From NCBI RefSeq assembly GCF_001659605.2, contig NC_035175.2, forward strand, positions 30,165,705-30,229,704: a stretch of 64,000 nucleotides of DNA, written 5' to 3'. This document shows positions 1 to 11,490 of this stretch, piece by piece. The first letter of the stretch is position 1. Each line of letters opens with the position of its first letter. Position numbers and translations under genes: made by a program. Below the pieces are notes generated by a model. It searched no databases. It saw only the letters and a program-made list of their open reading frames with translations, and was not told the origin of the DNA. The DNA comes from Manihot esculenta (taxonomy: Eukaryota; Streptophyta; Magnoliopsida; Malpighiales; Euphorbiaceae).

Positions 1-145
1 CTTGGTTTTTTTTTTTTTGGTTAAGAACTGTCAGCTTCATGCTCATGTTCTTTTGCTTACCTTTCACTCATTATCTTTGTTTTACTACTACTATTTCCAA
101 AAGAACCTAGTAATGAAGATAATTAACTTGAGGGGTCCTTGACAG

Positions 146-3100
146 AGAGCTGGTTTGGAGCTCATGGATATGATGGCAGTTTACCAGGAAGGAGCTTATG
201 AACGTCTGTGCAGGTGAACCTTTTCTATAGTCTGACAATTTTATTGAAGCATGTAAAAGCCCTGCCCTTGTTCTTTCATCTGCCTGATCTCATGGTTTTA
301 TATCATTTGGTCATCCAAAATCTGACAATTTTAACAGTTAGTGATTGATGTATCATCATCAATAACGTTTAAAGGATTTTATTGTGGTTTCTATGTTTTT
401 TGAACTGTTTTCTTTATGAAAAAGAGCAGGTAGGTCTTGTGGCATGGTTCTGGATATGTGCCTCTTACAGTGAGCAAAATTTGATATTATGACCTAGTTA
501 CTTGATACTCCTTTTGTTGCATATAGTTTACACATTAGTTACACATATAGAAATTGGCATTTTAGACCTAAAGGTTTATGGGTTTCACCTTTTCTCCTTT
601 GTCTAGCTCATGCACTGAGACTTCAAGAACATGCTAAAGGCTTCTATTAGCAGTTATATTCTAGTTTTCCTAGATAGAAATTCTGAGAGAGGCATATGTT
701 TTTCTGCTTTCTTATTTTTTCTCTTAAATTTATACCCAGCTCAATTATTTTCAGTGGAAATTTGTTCTACCAGCTACATCCTCTATTCAACTTTATTTAG
801 GAGTCAGGGCTTAATCGGCTTTTTTGTGAAGCTTTATATTTTCTCAATCTAATTGATTTTTGCTTTTCGGCATGTGTAAATATTATTTCATTTGGTATCT
901 AGGTGGGTTCAGGTGGAATGTAGGAAATTGGGTGATGCTGATAATCCTGAAGTCAGTGAACTCTTGAAAACAGCAGTTCGATGCCTCAAAGAAAGACCTG
1001 TCCTTTTCAAGTATTGTGCTGAAGAGGTGATTCTCATGCAACCAAGCTGAATAATTAATAACAAAACTTACATGTTTGGTCATTTTTCTAGTTGCTTGTC
1101 ATTAAACCTCTCTGTACTGATTATTTAGGTGGCAAATATGAGGCACAATGCATTGTTTAGAAGATTTATAAGCGCTCTTACACGTGGTGGTCCAGGTGGA
1201 CTACCTAGACCAATAGAGGTTCATGCACATGATCCATTACGTTACGTGAGGGACATGCTAGGATGGTTACATCAGGTTTGATTTGAAGCCTTTAAAGTTT
1301 GTTTTATTTCTTCTTTTCTGATATAGTTTTGTTCTTTGCAAATACCAGCATAATAGCATTAGTTTTTCTTCTCATTATAGTTTGTTGCTTCAAATCCAGG
1401 CCTTGGCATAATACCAGCATAATAGCGTTAGTTTTTCTTCTCATTATAGTTTGTTGCTTCAAATGCAGGCCTTGGCATCTGAAAGAGAACTTGTGCTTGT
1501 GCTACTTGATCCAGATGCTGCTGTAGATGCTGGATCATCTGCAAATCGATTGTCCAAGAATGTGGAGAATTATAATGGAAAGACAGAAGCTGACTTGACA
1601 TTCGTTTTGGATAGAATTTTTGAAGGAGTTTGCCGGCCGTTTAAAGTTAGAGTTGAGCAAGTTTTGCAGTCACAGCCTAGTCTTATAATTGCATATAAAC
1701 TGATTAATACCCTGGAATTTTACAGCTACACTGTGAGTTAATCTCCGCCTATTTTTGTTTTCTTGACCCCAACTTTATAAAACCAGCTATACTTTGACAT
1801 GATAGTTTGACTTGATTTCTAAGTGTTTGAGCATTGAGCTTTTGGCAATCAAATTTCTGCTAAAGTGCATCTGGCTGGTTTCTCTCACTAGTGTGGTTGG
1901 CTAGAATTTCTGAAGTGAAAAGTTGAGCTGTGCATGGTTTTTTCAGTTTGGGAGTTGGTAATCCCTTGAACTGGAACTGAAAAGACCAAAAACTAAACTG
2001 ATATTTCTTTTTTTGTTATTTTGTGTTGGTTCGGTCCACATGACAACTAAAACCCAATTGAACTAAAAATTGATTGGTCTAGTTTGACTTATTGGTTCTT
2101 ATGATCGGACCAAAAATTGGGGCCCACATGTGATGACTTATTAACCATCAATGACTTGATTTAATATGTGTTTTTAGATTTAATTTTAAATTTCTCAAAA
2201 CAGGTATAATTAAATTTTAGGTATTAACTTAATTTATTTTGATATATGTATGGAACATATAATTTGTTAATTTAAAAAGTCACTAGTAGTATTAAGTCTT
2301 TGTAGTCTTTATACCCCCAACACCTTTGCCTTATACAATGTAGTCCTAAAAAAGTCAATTAGCTACAAGGAAACTATATATAATTATGTATGTATGTGTA
2401 TATATATATATATAATACACATATAATTACGAAATATAAGGTGATTAAATGCATCTATGGCTAAAAATTATGAAGAAAAAATAGAGTTAAAAATAGTATT
2501 AGGCAATATAGTTCATACTTTAATTGTATGCATACACTTTATAATCTTAATTGCTTATAAATATATATACCATTGATTAAATTGAAATTATAAAATATAT
2601 CTACAAATCATAGAGAAATACATGTATAGAGTCGGCTCTTTGGTTTAGGTATTTTAGTGTCTGCAATAACAGTTATTTTTCAGTTTGAGTTCTTGCCAGT
2701 TCAAGAGAAAAAAGAATTGTGTGCACCCATAGTGAAAGGGATATTATGGGGAGGAGAGAGGCAACAGAAGGGAGATACATGAAAGAATATGCACTTTTTT
2801 TCTTTTTCTTTTTCTTTTTCTCTTTTGATCAATAACTTAAAGATAGCATGTTATCAATAACTCATAGATAGCATGTTATTCTTTCATGCTTTTTTTTTTT
2901 CCTTAACAAATTTTCTTTTAATAGTGAGCTTGTGATGTCTACACCGTTCCAATGAAAGAAACCTGATAGATGTTTTCTGTCCATTTGACAGCTTAATTTT
3001 TAAATAAATTGAAGTTTGAGAACTAGTATAAAAATCAAGTAAAAGTTTGAATATTGTTGGTGTTAGTATTCTTTTCCAATGGATTTCACCATTTTGTTGA

Positions 3101-6100
3101 TTGTACTGCAGATGTCGGAATTGCTTGGCAGAGATACAGCTCTCTCTAATACACTTTGGATGCTCAAGGATGCTGCACAGAAAACATTCTTTGATATTCT
3201 TAAAAGTCGGGGGGAGAAGCTTTTACGCTATCCCCCCCTTGTTGCTGTCGATCTTTCTCCACCTGAAGCAGTGAGGGATGGAGTCTCTGTTCTACTTGAA
3301 ATAATTGAGACCCATGACAGCATGATGGTTCCTGCTTCAGAAAAGAAGCCTGAATTTGATCCCGTGATATCTGCTATACTTGATCCTATAATTCAGGTAC
3401 ATTTTAAGCTAATTGTTTAATTTGCATTGTTTTGAGGTTAGTTCAATTGACCTGCATGTTTCCAAAACATAATGACACAGTTTAGATATACTTGATGTTT
3501 GTTATTGAACAGCTTAGAACAGCTCAAATTTGTGAAAGAGGTCATGGTTAGTGCTGTTATCTTGATATTGTGGGAAGGTATCTTGAACTGGAAATGTTTA
3601 TAACAGGCAAAATACTGAAAAATGCTAAACTTTTTAGTGTGTTTTTCCAAAATTATCTATACTTTTTTTTTTCCTAAATTTGCCCTAGAAACTTACCCAA
3701 ATCACCACAATTATATTCTTTAGTCTCTGCTAATCTAAAGGCTGATGCACTAATTTTTTTTTTTTTTTGAATATATAAAATGGTCTCTCTTGAGTCTTGA
3801 CCCACCCTCTCTTTTTCTCTCTCTCACCGTTTGACATCTCCATTTTTCTCCCTTTTTTTTTCTTCCAACAAACTCTAATTCATTGAACTTAAATCCACCA
3901 AAGAGATTAGAATCAATAATAAATCTACTAAAATGACAGTCCTAAACCAAAATGCATTAAAGTAGGAGCACCAAAGTTCCTAGAAATAACAAATGAAATC
4001 AAGAAAGAATGAACCCAGAATTTTGAGAAACTTAAGTCTAATTTATTCATAAATCCAACACAAAAATAAATAAATAAAGAGGTAGTCAAACTTCCAATGA
4101 AAGCCAAAGGTATAGCTATTGAAAATTGAAATGCTGTTGAAATCAACAAAACTAAAGCAAATAAAACAAAGGAGTCAAAATATATCAGAGATCCGTTGAT
4201 AGTAGCTTCCAACCTGGGTTAAGGATCCATTATAGTGAGAAAATAAATGAGAAAACAAGAAATCGAGAGATGAGAGGAAGTAGTTGTGGTCGCATAGAAC
4301 TATGAAGGGAGGAAAACTAAAAACAGAAAGAAAAAATTGGAAGATTGAGAAGTTACAAAAATAAGAAAGGGGAATATTAAAATGAAAAGGTAAATTGCCG
4401 GGGTTGGAGAAGCATAGAAGGGGGAGGGGATACGATATATAATTACATATTTTGAACATAATTTGGTTTGTTTGTTATTTATCTTGTAGATAATTGAAGA
4501 AAAAATTAATTACTTATAGAATTCAATTTAAATAAAATTTTATATTATGTTTAGTTATTATTAAGTTCATTCAACATATAGTAAAAATTAAAATTTTAAC
4601 ATAATAAAAAATTAAAATTATCGTTTTAATATTATATTTGATTAAAAATAAAGTTAATCAATACATTTTAATAATATTTCTCACTCATATATGCAACTTA
4701 GCTAACAATGATGATAGTGCAATAAAAATAAAAATAAGTAATGAAATAAATACTCCGTGTCTCCACTTTTTCTTTTTTAGCTATTCTAAAATATTGTCCA
4801 TTTTCCTTTTTTACATTATGATTAACATATAAATTGACTTTATAATTCTATTTAATTTTACCTTATTTTCAATACAATCCTTCATTAATAGTTTATTTTT
4901 TCTACATGAGAATTCAAATTATCTCTTAGTGTTTACTTCAAATCCTATATTACTTATAAATTATTTTATTGTTTGAATGAAACTTAATGTTCTCATTATA
5001 TATTAAAGATGGGTATGTTCAGAAAGTTAATAGAAAAAATTTGCCTTTAACTAAAATGACTATCATTTTTAATCTTTGTGAAAAGCAAAGTGGACAAAAA
5101 TTATGAAACAGAGGAGTAATATATTATATATATTTATATATTTTTATATGAGTAGAGAAGTAATATTTTTTATATATATTACAATAGAGATCATAATATA
5201 TTTTATACATAAAAAACCTATCTAGAAAGAAAAGTGAATCATTTTATCAAGCCTATAATAATGTAATTCCTAAGATCAAGCAACTAATAAATCTATTCAT
5301 ATTTACTTCCTATATCAACGTATCTATTTACTATAATACTCCCTCTCAAGTTAGAGCATGGATGTTAATCATACCCAACTTGTTACATATGTAGTCAATT
5401 CAAGTCTCGTTTAGAGTTTTAGTGAAGATATTCCCTAATTGTTCTCCAATTTTGATATGTCCTGTTGAGATTATCTTTTATTAGACCTTTTCACGAACAA
5501 AATGACAGTCAATTTCGATATGTTTGGTCCTAGATTAGAGGCAATGTGGATAGCTACTTGATTATCACACTACAACATAGCAGGTATCGACTTTGTGAAC
5601 CCAGCCTCTTATAATAGTTGACGCACCTACAAGACTTCACATATGGCTTGTGCCATAGCTCAATATTTAGATTGAGCATTAGAACGAGATACCACATTTT
5701 ACTTCTTACTTCTCCATGAGACCAAATTATCTCCCACAAAAAACACAATATCTAGTGGTTGACCTCCTATCAATCTTTGAACATGCCCAATCAGTATTAA
5801 AAAAATATTCAATATTTGAGTGCCTATGGTTACCATAGAAAGGGCCATGTCTTAGAGTCCCTTTTAAGTAGCAAAGAATTTGCCCCAAAGCATTCCACTG
5901 AGCAACAGTAGGAGAAGACATAAATTGAATCACCACCATGGTTTTAAATCACGGTCGCGGCAGCATTCACGAATAACGGAAACCGGCTTGTAATGTAACG
6001 GTAATGGCTGCGCAAATTTTTCAAAAAAAAAATTTGCAAAGTTTATAAATGAAATGATATTTGGTTAGATTTAATTCAGAACAGTGTATACAAATGCATA

Positions 6101-8362
6101 ATAAGCATAAATATATAAAATATAGATTATTTAACTTAAGTTAAACATTATATAGTTTAAAATAAGAAAAACCAACATAATATTTATAGATCGAGTATAG
6201 CTCAAAGTACAATCTTAACTCAAAACTAACACTTTAATCCACAAAATTTATAAAAAAAAGGGGAAAAAAAACTAAAATAGATAAATTTTAACTAACTTTT
6301 TAGAAGAAATAAGCTTGGAAATAGAGTAGTTTATGATGGATCTACGCTTATATGAGAAATATGCAAGGAAGATTGAAATTTGAAAGAGAAAGGAAGAGAA
6401 AACTTAAAAAATATAGCCTTTGAAGCTGCTGAAAAGTTTAGATTTTAATGAAAATGAGAATAGGGGCATAAGAAGAAGGATATAAAAGAATTTTAATTAC
6501 TAGTAACGGTCGTTATCCCTGCAAATCAGGAGGGGGCGTTGTATAATGGGGTAACAGGTAACGCCCCCCCCAAAACTCGTTACATAACATAATGACCGCT
6601 ATTTAAAACCATGCTCACCACACTCGCTGAATATGCAATATCAGGACGAAACATTGTCAAATAATTCAGCTTGTCAACTAATCTTCTATACATTTTAGGA
6701 TCTGGAAATGGCTCATTGTCTTCTATTGCAAATTAAAGGTTAGGAGTCATTGGTGCACATAGCACACAATTTTGCTGTTTCCATCAACAAATTAAGGACA
6801 TATTTTCTTTGATATATGAAAATGCATTTCTTATACTGCATAACTTTAATGCCTAAAAAATGTTTTAAGGAGCCTAAACCTTTGTATGTAATTGTGTTTT
6901 GAGAAATTCTTTTAGAGATGTAATTCCAGCAACATCACTTCATGTGGTAACAATATCATCCACGTCTACTACATGCAAAATTACTCCACTATCAGAATTT
7001 TTATAAAATACCGAGTGATTACACTTACTTATCTGCATACCAAACTCTTGGACCATTTCACACCTTACTAAACCTGCCAAATCATGCTTGAGGACTCTAT
7101 TTCAAGTCATAGAGGGATTTTCTAAGTCTACAAACTTTGCCTAATTTCCCCTGAGCAACAACTATCTAGAAAGGAAAGGGAACCCTTTTATCAAGCATAT
7201 AATCATGCAATTCTCTAAGATCAAGCAACTAACAAATCTTTCTATATTTACTTTCTATATCAATATATCTACGTACTATAACAATATGTAACTAATATTA
7301 TTTAATTAAATTTGTAGTACTCAGATTGTTTTTGTGATTTTTTATTTTGAATCTTGCTTAGGTGCGCACTTGTACCTTGTGCCTAGGCTCTAGGACACTT
7401 GACACCTTGATGCATGTTAAGCCTTTTATGAGTATGAAACAATGAAAGCAAATGACTAACGTTTTCTTTTTTTTTTTTTTTTTTTTTGAGGACTTGTCGT
7501 CAACTATACCACTTTCCCCACTGAAGCTCATTTTGTTTTATAGATAAGGCCTGTTCTTGTTATTCATGACTCTTATATTGTCATCAAGTTTGATTGTGGA
7601 GACTAAAGAGATGGTTCCACAAAGAGTCTCTAACATTGTGGGCTGTTGCAACTGAGTGAACTTCTTATTGCATTCCTGTGCTTTGTTGCCTATTCTTTGG
7701 TGATCAACACCGTAGATATATGTGCAATGAATGTGTAAGTGGAAGGGTTTGGTAATGATGTCAGATAGAAGAGGTTGATAAGTGTGCAAGAATTGGATAA
7801 AAGGTATGAAAGTTAAGATCAAGAACATGGGATAGGACGAAAATGTATGTAAAAGAAGAGTGGAACCATGGAATTTATTAGAAAAGGTTATGATCCAAAT
7901 GGCTTTTTGTCGATTAGAGAAGTTGGTAGAAAAGCTTGTTTTGTTGATGTATTAATATGCCTTTATTTTATTTTATTTTTTTTTTTTGTGATTGACATTC
8001 CTAAATCTTCTTCCTAGGCCAGGCTTCCATGTTTAATTACTTGTTGATACGTATTCAAATCCATTGTACGTGTTCTCTGATTCAATTAATCAAAGGTCCT
8101 GTGTTGTTTTTTTATTTTAGTTTGCCCTCTGGAAAATTGCGAAACACCCTTATCCATATGGTTCCAATTTAGAATCTCTTTATTCAAAGTCTACACTTCA
8201 CGCCATTTTAGATTCCCCATTATTATACAGTGAAAGACTATTCCTTTCTCTGCCCAAAGGAGATTTTGTTTTCTCGAATGCCTCATTTACTGTATATGTG
8301 TCACTTTCTCTCGTATACTAAAGCTGTACCACTTCACTATGTGTGTTTATATATGTATACAT

Positions 8363-8393
<31 letters not shown>

Positions 8394-11300
8394 AAATAAA
8401 AAGTAAAAACTTAAAATATGCCTAGAAACACGAACATATGAAGTGCAACATACATGGCATACCAAGTAAAAGGGGGTGAAAACATTAAGTTTGCTTGAAA
8501 TTTTAAATTATTAACTTGTCTTTTGGATAAAAATAATCAATTTTGTGGGACAAAATGTTTCATATCCATTATATCCCTTGCTATAGAAAAGATTTTTTTG
8601 CAACATTCTCTTAGCTCTTTTTTCTAATCTTATTTTAGGTCTGAAACATTATCGTAAGTCTTTATATGATCAACAATTTAGAAATAAAATAAACTTTTAA
8701 TTGGAAAAAAGTGATGTTGGCCCTAACTTTCATACAATCATTACCAAGTACATTATTATATTTAATCTTATCACCCTATTAAACTGTATTATGTACTTCT
8801 CATTTTGTTTTGAAAAAATGGATTTTCCAGTAAAGATTAATTCAAACTCATCAATCCTTTTTTACAGAAAATGCAAACTTGTGGGTGCTTTTTCCATGTT
8901 TTTGTTATTTATAATCCCAATTGTTTAACTGACACTAGTTGTGGATTTGTTTGTGAAAGGAAATATTGGAGGAATTACTCATTGTGAATCATTCTAACGT
9001 TGATAAAATTGTTGAATTCTTCAAAGGTTGCTTGGAGATCAATTTATGCAAGTTGACTTTGGATCCCTTGGTTAGTAGAAGGGATGGGGGAGGGGAAGAA
9101 TTTCAGGTTGTCATTACTAATTATCAGGATAAATATGAAGAGCCTAATGGAAGATCAGTTATAAATTGAATGGTCAAAATATTAGACTTGTAAAAAATAT
9201 CCTTGGATAAATGACTTTTGTTGGACTTGAACTAGAGATATTAATTTGTTGGACTTTTTTTTTTTTTTTGAGGGATTCTGACCTTATTGTATATTTTTGG
9301 GTTATTCTTTTGAATCTGAATTCATACTTTATACCTGCTGGCAAATTCTCGTATTGAATGACTACTTTTATTTAATGTTTTAGCATGTTCTCCTAGGGAG
9401 AGGTTTAATAGTATAGTTTGAGTTTTATGATAACACTTTTGGTCAAAGTAGCACCAATATAAAATTATTATTTCTTATCACTGCAGATGTGCGAGCAAGC
9501 GGCAGAGGCACACAAGTCCAAGGGTGCTGGTCACTTGACGAGAAGAAGAATGAATTCAGACCCTGGCCAAATTAATAAATCATCAGTTGATGCACTTTTA
9601 TCAAATAACAACCCTGCCCCATCTTTACAGGTTTATAATATTCCTATTTGCAATTTCATTATGCTAGTCTGACTCCAAACACTGCACCAATCCTAGCGAG
9701 TTCTTTTCTTCAGTCTTTCAGTGGATATGTTGATGTGCTTCTATGAATTTTTTGAGGCATTGAATGGTGTTAATGGGCTGTTCAAACCTAATGGTTTTCT
9801 GAGTGTGATGCTGTTGCATTGTATTTCCATGGAAATTAAGAGGATTAATCTTTGTCCAAATCATAAATAATTCCCCAAAAAAAAAAAATGTAAACAGGAC
9901 TCAAAATTAAACCCTTGTGATGTTCAACCAACCTTTTCTAGCAAAAGCTGGAAATTACAGAATGCCACTGCTTCCTGAAAATGAACTCCAGTGATTTTCT
10001 TGCTTAAAGAACATCACAACTGCACATTTACTACAGGCCCGTTTGGGATTGAATTTGGGACTTGTTGATTGAAAAGCACTTCTTGGTGGGGAAAAAATTA
10101 TTATAGATGTTGAAAAAGGTTGTTTATTTATTTTGAAGTTTATGATAAAACATTTCAAGTTTAACTTTAAATCAATTTAATATCTTCTAACTAACATTTT
10201 TTGGAGGTGCTTTTTCCAAACAATAACTCTGATAAAAATGCCGCATAGACGTCAAAGCTAGGCAGGCTCCCAAATTTTCTTGTAATCAGATGTGTGCCAA
10301 ACACTTGCTTGTGCATTAGAACCAGCTTGGGCGTGTCTTTTATAAATATGCTGCCACCATGCTCCGTTAGATATATGTCTAGGACCACTAAATCAGTTAA
10401 TCTTGGATCTTATTTTATTGGAGTTTAAAAGAGATTCTTACTCTAAATAACATCTAAGCTTTTGCATATGATTTTTCCCCATAAGCGGACATTACTTTGT
10501 GACGGATGGTATGATCCAGAACTGAGACCACTCTGGACCTTTTTATTTTATTATTATCGTTTGATTCCCTTGGTCTCTGATCAGAGTGTGCTTTTCTTGG
10601 ATCCTGGACCTTTTATACTCATGACTTGGTCTCTGATCAGAGTGTGCTTTTCTTGGATCCTGGACCTTTTATACTCATGACAAGTGTTGAACTGTCAATT
10701 GTGTGATCATAAACATTTAGGCTGTTGGAAGCCATTCACACTGTGATGTCATGGATTATTTATTTGTATCTCAAAAGATATTGCCAGTAATAGCTGAGGC
10801 ATCCAAGGAACATACTGTGCAGTCTGTGAAATAGATTTCACCTTATCTTTTTTATTGTTACATGTAAATGTAATCCTTAGTACTTTGCTTTGTTTGTTGC
10901 AAGTCATCCCAAAGTTGCAAGTGCTTTTGTGAACTCTTCTAAGTAGCTTTCACACTAGCTGATAGTGGTGATGTATGCAGAATAGTGAAGCACCTTCCAA
11001 GATATTCCTCATCAACTGCTTGTGCGCCATCCAGCAACCGCTGTCTGGTTATGAGGTTGCAGCTGAATATGTGAAGAAACTTGGAGCGATGATAGAAAAC
11101 CATATGCAGGCTCTCGTGGCTAAAGAAGTCGATGCTAGTCTAAGGAGATGCAATTTGTCGCATAAGATGTCCCACTTTCATAATTCACTTGCTAATGAAG
11201 CAGTTGGTATTCCACTGGCAGAGATTGAAGAAACTTCTCCAGCCTCTCTTTCAGAATCTCTAAGGGCTTTCTTCGGACTTATCTTAGGAAGTGAGAGTTC

Positions 11301-11490
11301 CCTTCCTGAATTTGAGCAGATACAGGTTCCAAAGTTGCGTTCAGAAGCTTCTATTCAAGTGGCAAGGTCCCTAGCTGAAGCTTATGAGCTTATTTACAAG
11401 GTAATAATGGATCCCACTAATGGATACTCAGAACCCAAATCATTGGCAAGGCATCCGCCAGATCAGATAAGGACCATTTTAGGAATATGA
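146..11490 (+). CDS. COG6: COG6, conserved oligomeric Golgi complex subunit 6 (C-terminal seven exons)
   Basis: COG6 is a lobe-B subunit of the COG tethering complex, which captures retrograde vesicles at Golgi membranes; it acts on the cytosolic face. Seven exons join in frame: 146-213, 903-1026, 1129-1275, 1469-1732, 3112-3396, 9487-9630 and 10981-11490 (stop TGA). All internal junctions are AG/GT. The spliced product is about 513 residues, against roughly 680-700 for plant COG6, so the N-terminal exons lie before the window. Recognisable COG6 blocks are [60 protein letters not shown] and [14 protein letters not shown]. No in-frame stop occurs in any exon, so the gene looks functional. Introns are 689, 102, 193, 1379, 6090 and 1350 bp; the fifth is swollen by transposon remnants. 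The start of the first exon was set at 146 because CAG precedes it and the frame then reads through to the next exon. Confidence 0.93.
1341..1478 (+). repeat. 69-bp tandem duplication carrying the COG6 3' splice acceptor
   Basis: Copy 1 (1341-1409) and copy 2 (1410-1478) differ at only two bases that I see. Each copy contains the polypyrimidine tract, the acceptor AG and the first bases of exon 4. The downstream AG (1467-1468) continues the COG6 frame. The upstream AG (1398-1399) would give Ala-Leu-Ala followed at once by TAA, so its use would truncate the protein. Confidence 0.88.
1733..3111 (+). other. COG6 intron 4, AT-rich, no gene
   Basis: This intron holds T-rich stretches, a short TA microsatellite near 2395-2416 and CTTTTT runs near 2795-2822. 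I see no coding remnant or bounded transposon in it. Confidence 0.7.
5218..5338 (-). repeat. Partial LTR of the intronic copia element (3' side)
   Basis: This segment aligns as a direct repeat with 7162-7283, sharing TATCTAGAAAG, the TAAGATCAAGCAACTAA block and the terminal TACTATAA. A GAGAGGGAG purine tract (minus strand) lies next to it at about 5339-5350, as expected for a polypurine tract beside a 3' LTR. Confidence 0.65.
5937..6613. mobile_element. Non-autonomous hAT-like DNA transposon inside the copia remnant
   Basis: The ends form a terminal inverted repeat: CATGGTTTTAAAT at the left and its reverse complement ATTTAAAACCATG at the right, continuing imperfectly (ACGGTCG against a CGGTC arm). 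It is flanked by 8-bp sequences ATCACCAC (5929-5936) and CTCACCAC (6614-6621), a target duplication with one mismatch. The 8-bp size points to the hAT superfamily; this is an inference because no transposase is present in its 677 bp. Removing it makes the copia frame contiguous. Confidence 0.68.
7162..7283 (-). repeat. Partial LTR of the intronic copia element (5' side)
   Basis: Direct repeat of 5218-5338. It abuts RT-derived sequence directly, so the 5' end of the element, including gag, protease and integrase, was lost by deletion. Confidence 0.6.
10570..10681 (+). repeat. 56-bp tandem duplication in COG6 intron 6
   Basis: Two copies (10570-10625 and 10626-10681) appear identical; each starts TTGGTCTCTGATCAGAG and ends ATACTCATGAC. 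The repeat is far from the splice sites and has no evident coding role. Confidence 0.88.

Larger units (their letters stand above)
5218..7283 (-). mobile_element. Decayed Ty1/copia element in COG6 intron 5
   Basis: Read on the minus strand, 7150-6614 and then 5936-5400 give the end of a copia polyprotein: RT C-terminal motifs ([25 protein letters not shown]) followed by RNase H motifs ([28 protein letters not shown], and SWRSK after a shift). Many stops and shifts make it a pseudogene. Its two sides carry matching 120-bp direct repeats, 5218-5338 and 7162-7283, which read as partial LTRs. The right one begins TGTTATAGTA on the minus strand. A purine-rich tract abuts the left repeat. Gag, protease and integrase are absent. 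Confidence 0.75.
3397..9486 (+). other. COG6 intron 5 (6.1 kb), expanded by transposon remnants
   Basis: The donor GTACAT follows exon 5 and the acceptor CTGCAG precedes exon 6. Between 5218 and 7283 it contains a minus-strand copia remnant interrupted by a hAT-like element, both listed separately. The stretches 3397-5217 and 7284-9486 are AT-rich with homopolymer runs (T run near 7469-7488) and a TA-rich microsatellite at about 8350-8393. The short open frames in these flanks show no recognisable domain. Confidence 0.75.

Noticed and set aside
631..852. Open frame in COG6 intron 1
   Set aside because: It lies wholly between exons 1 and 2, whose splice sites and frame are well supported; the translation is low-complexity.
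3928..4459. Two overlapping minus-strand open frames in COG6 intron 5
   Set aside because: Hydrophobic, Phe/Leu-rich translations of T-rich DNA read backwards; no domain or promoter.
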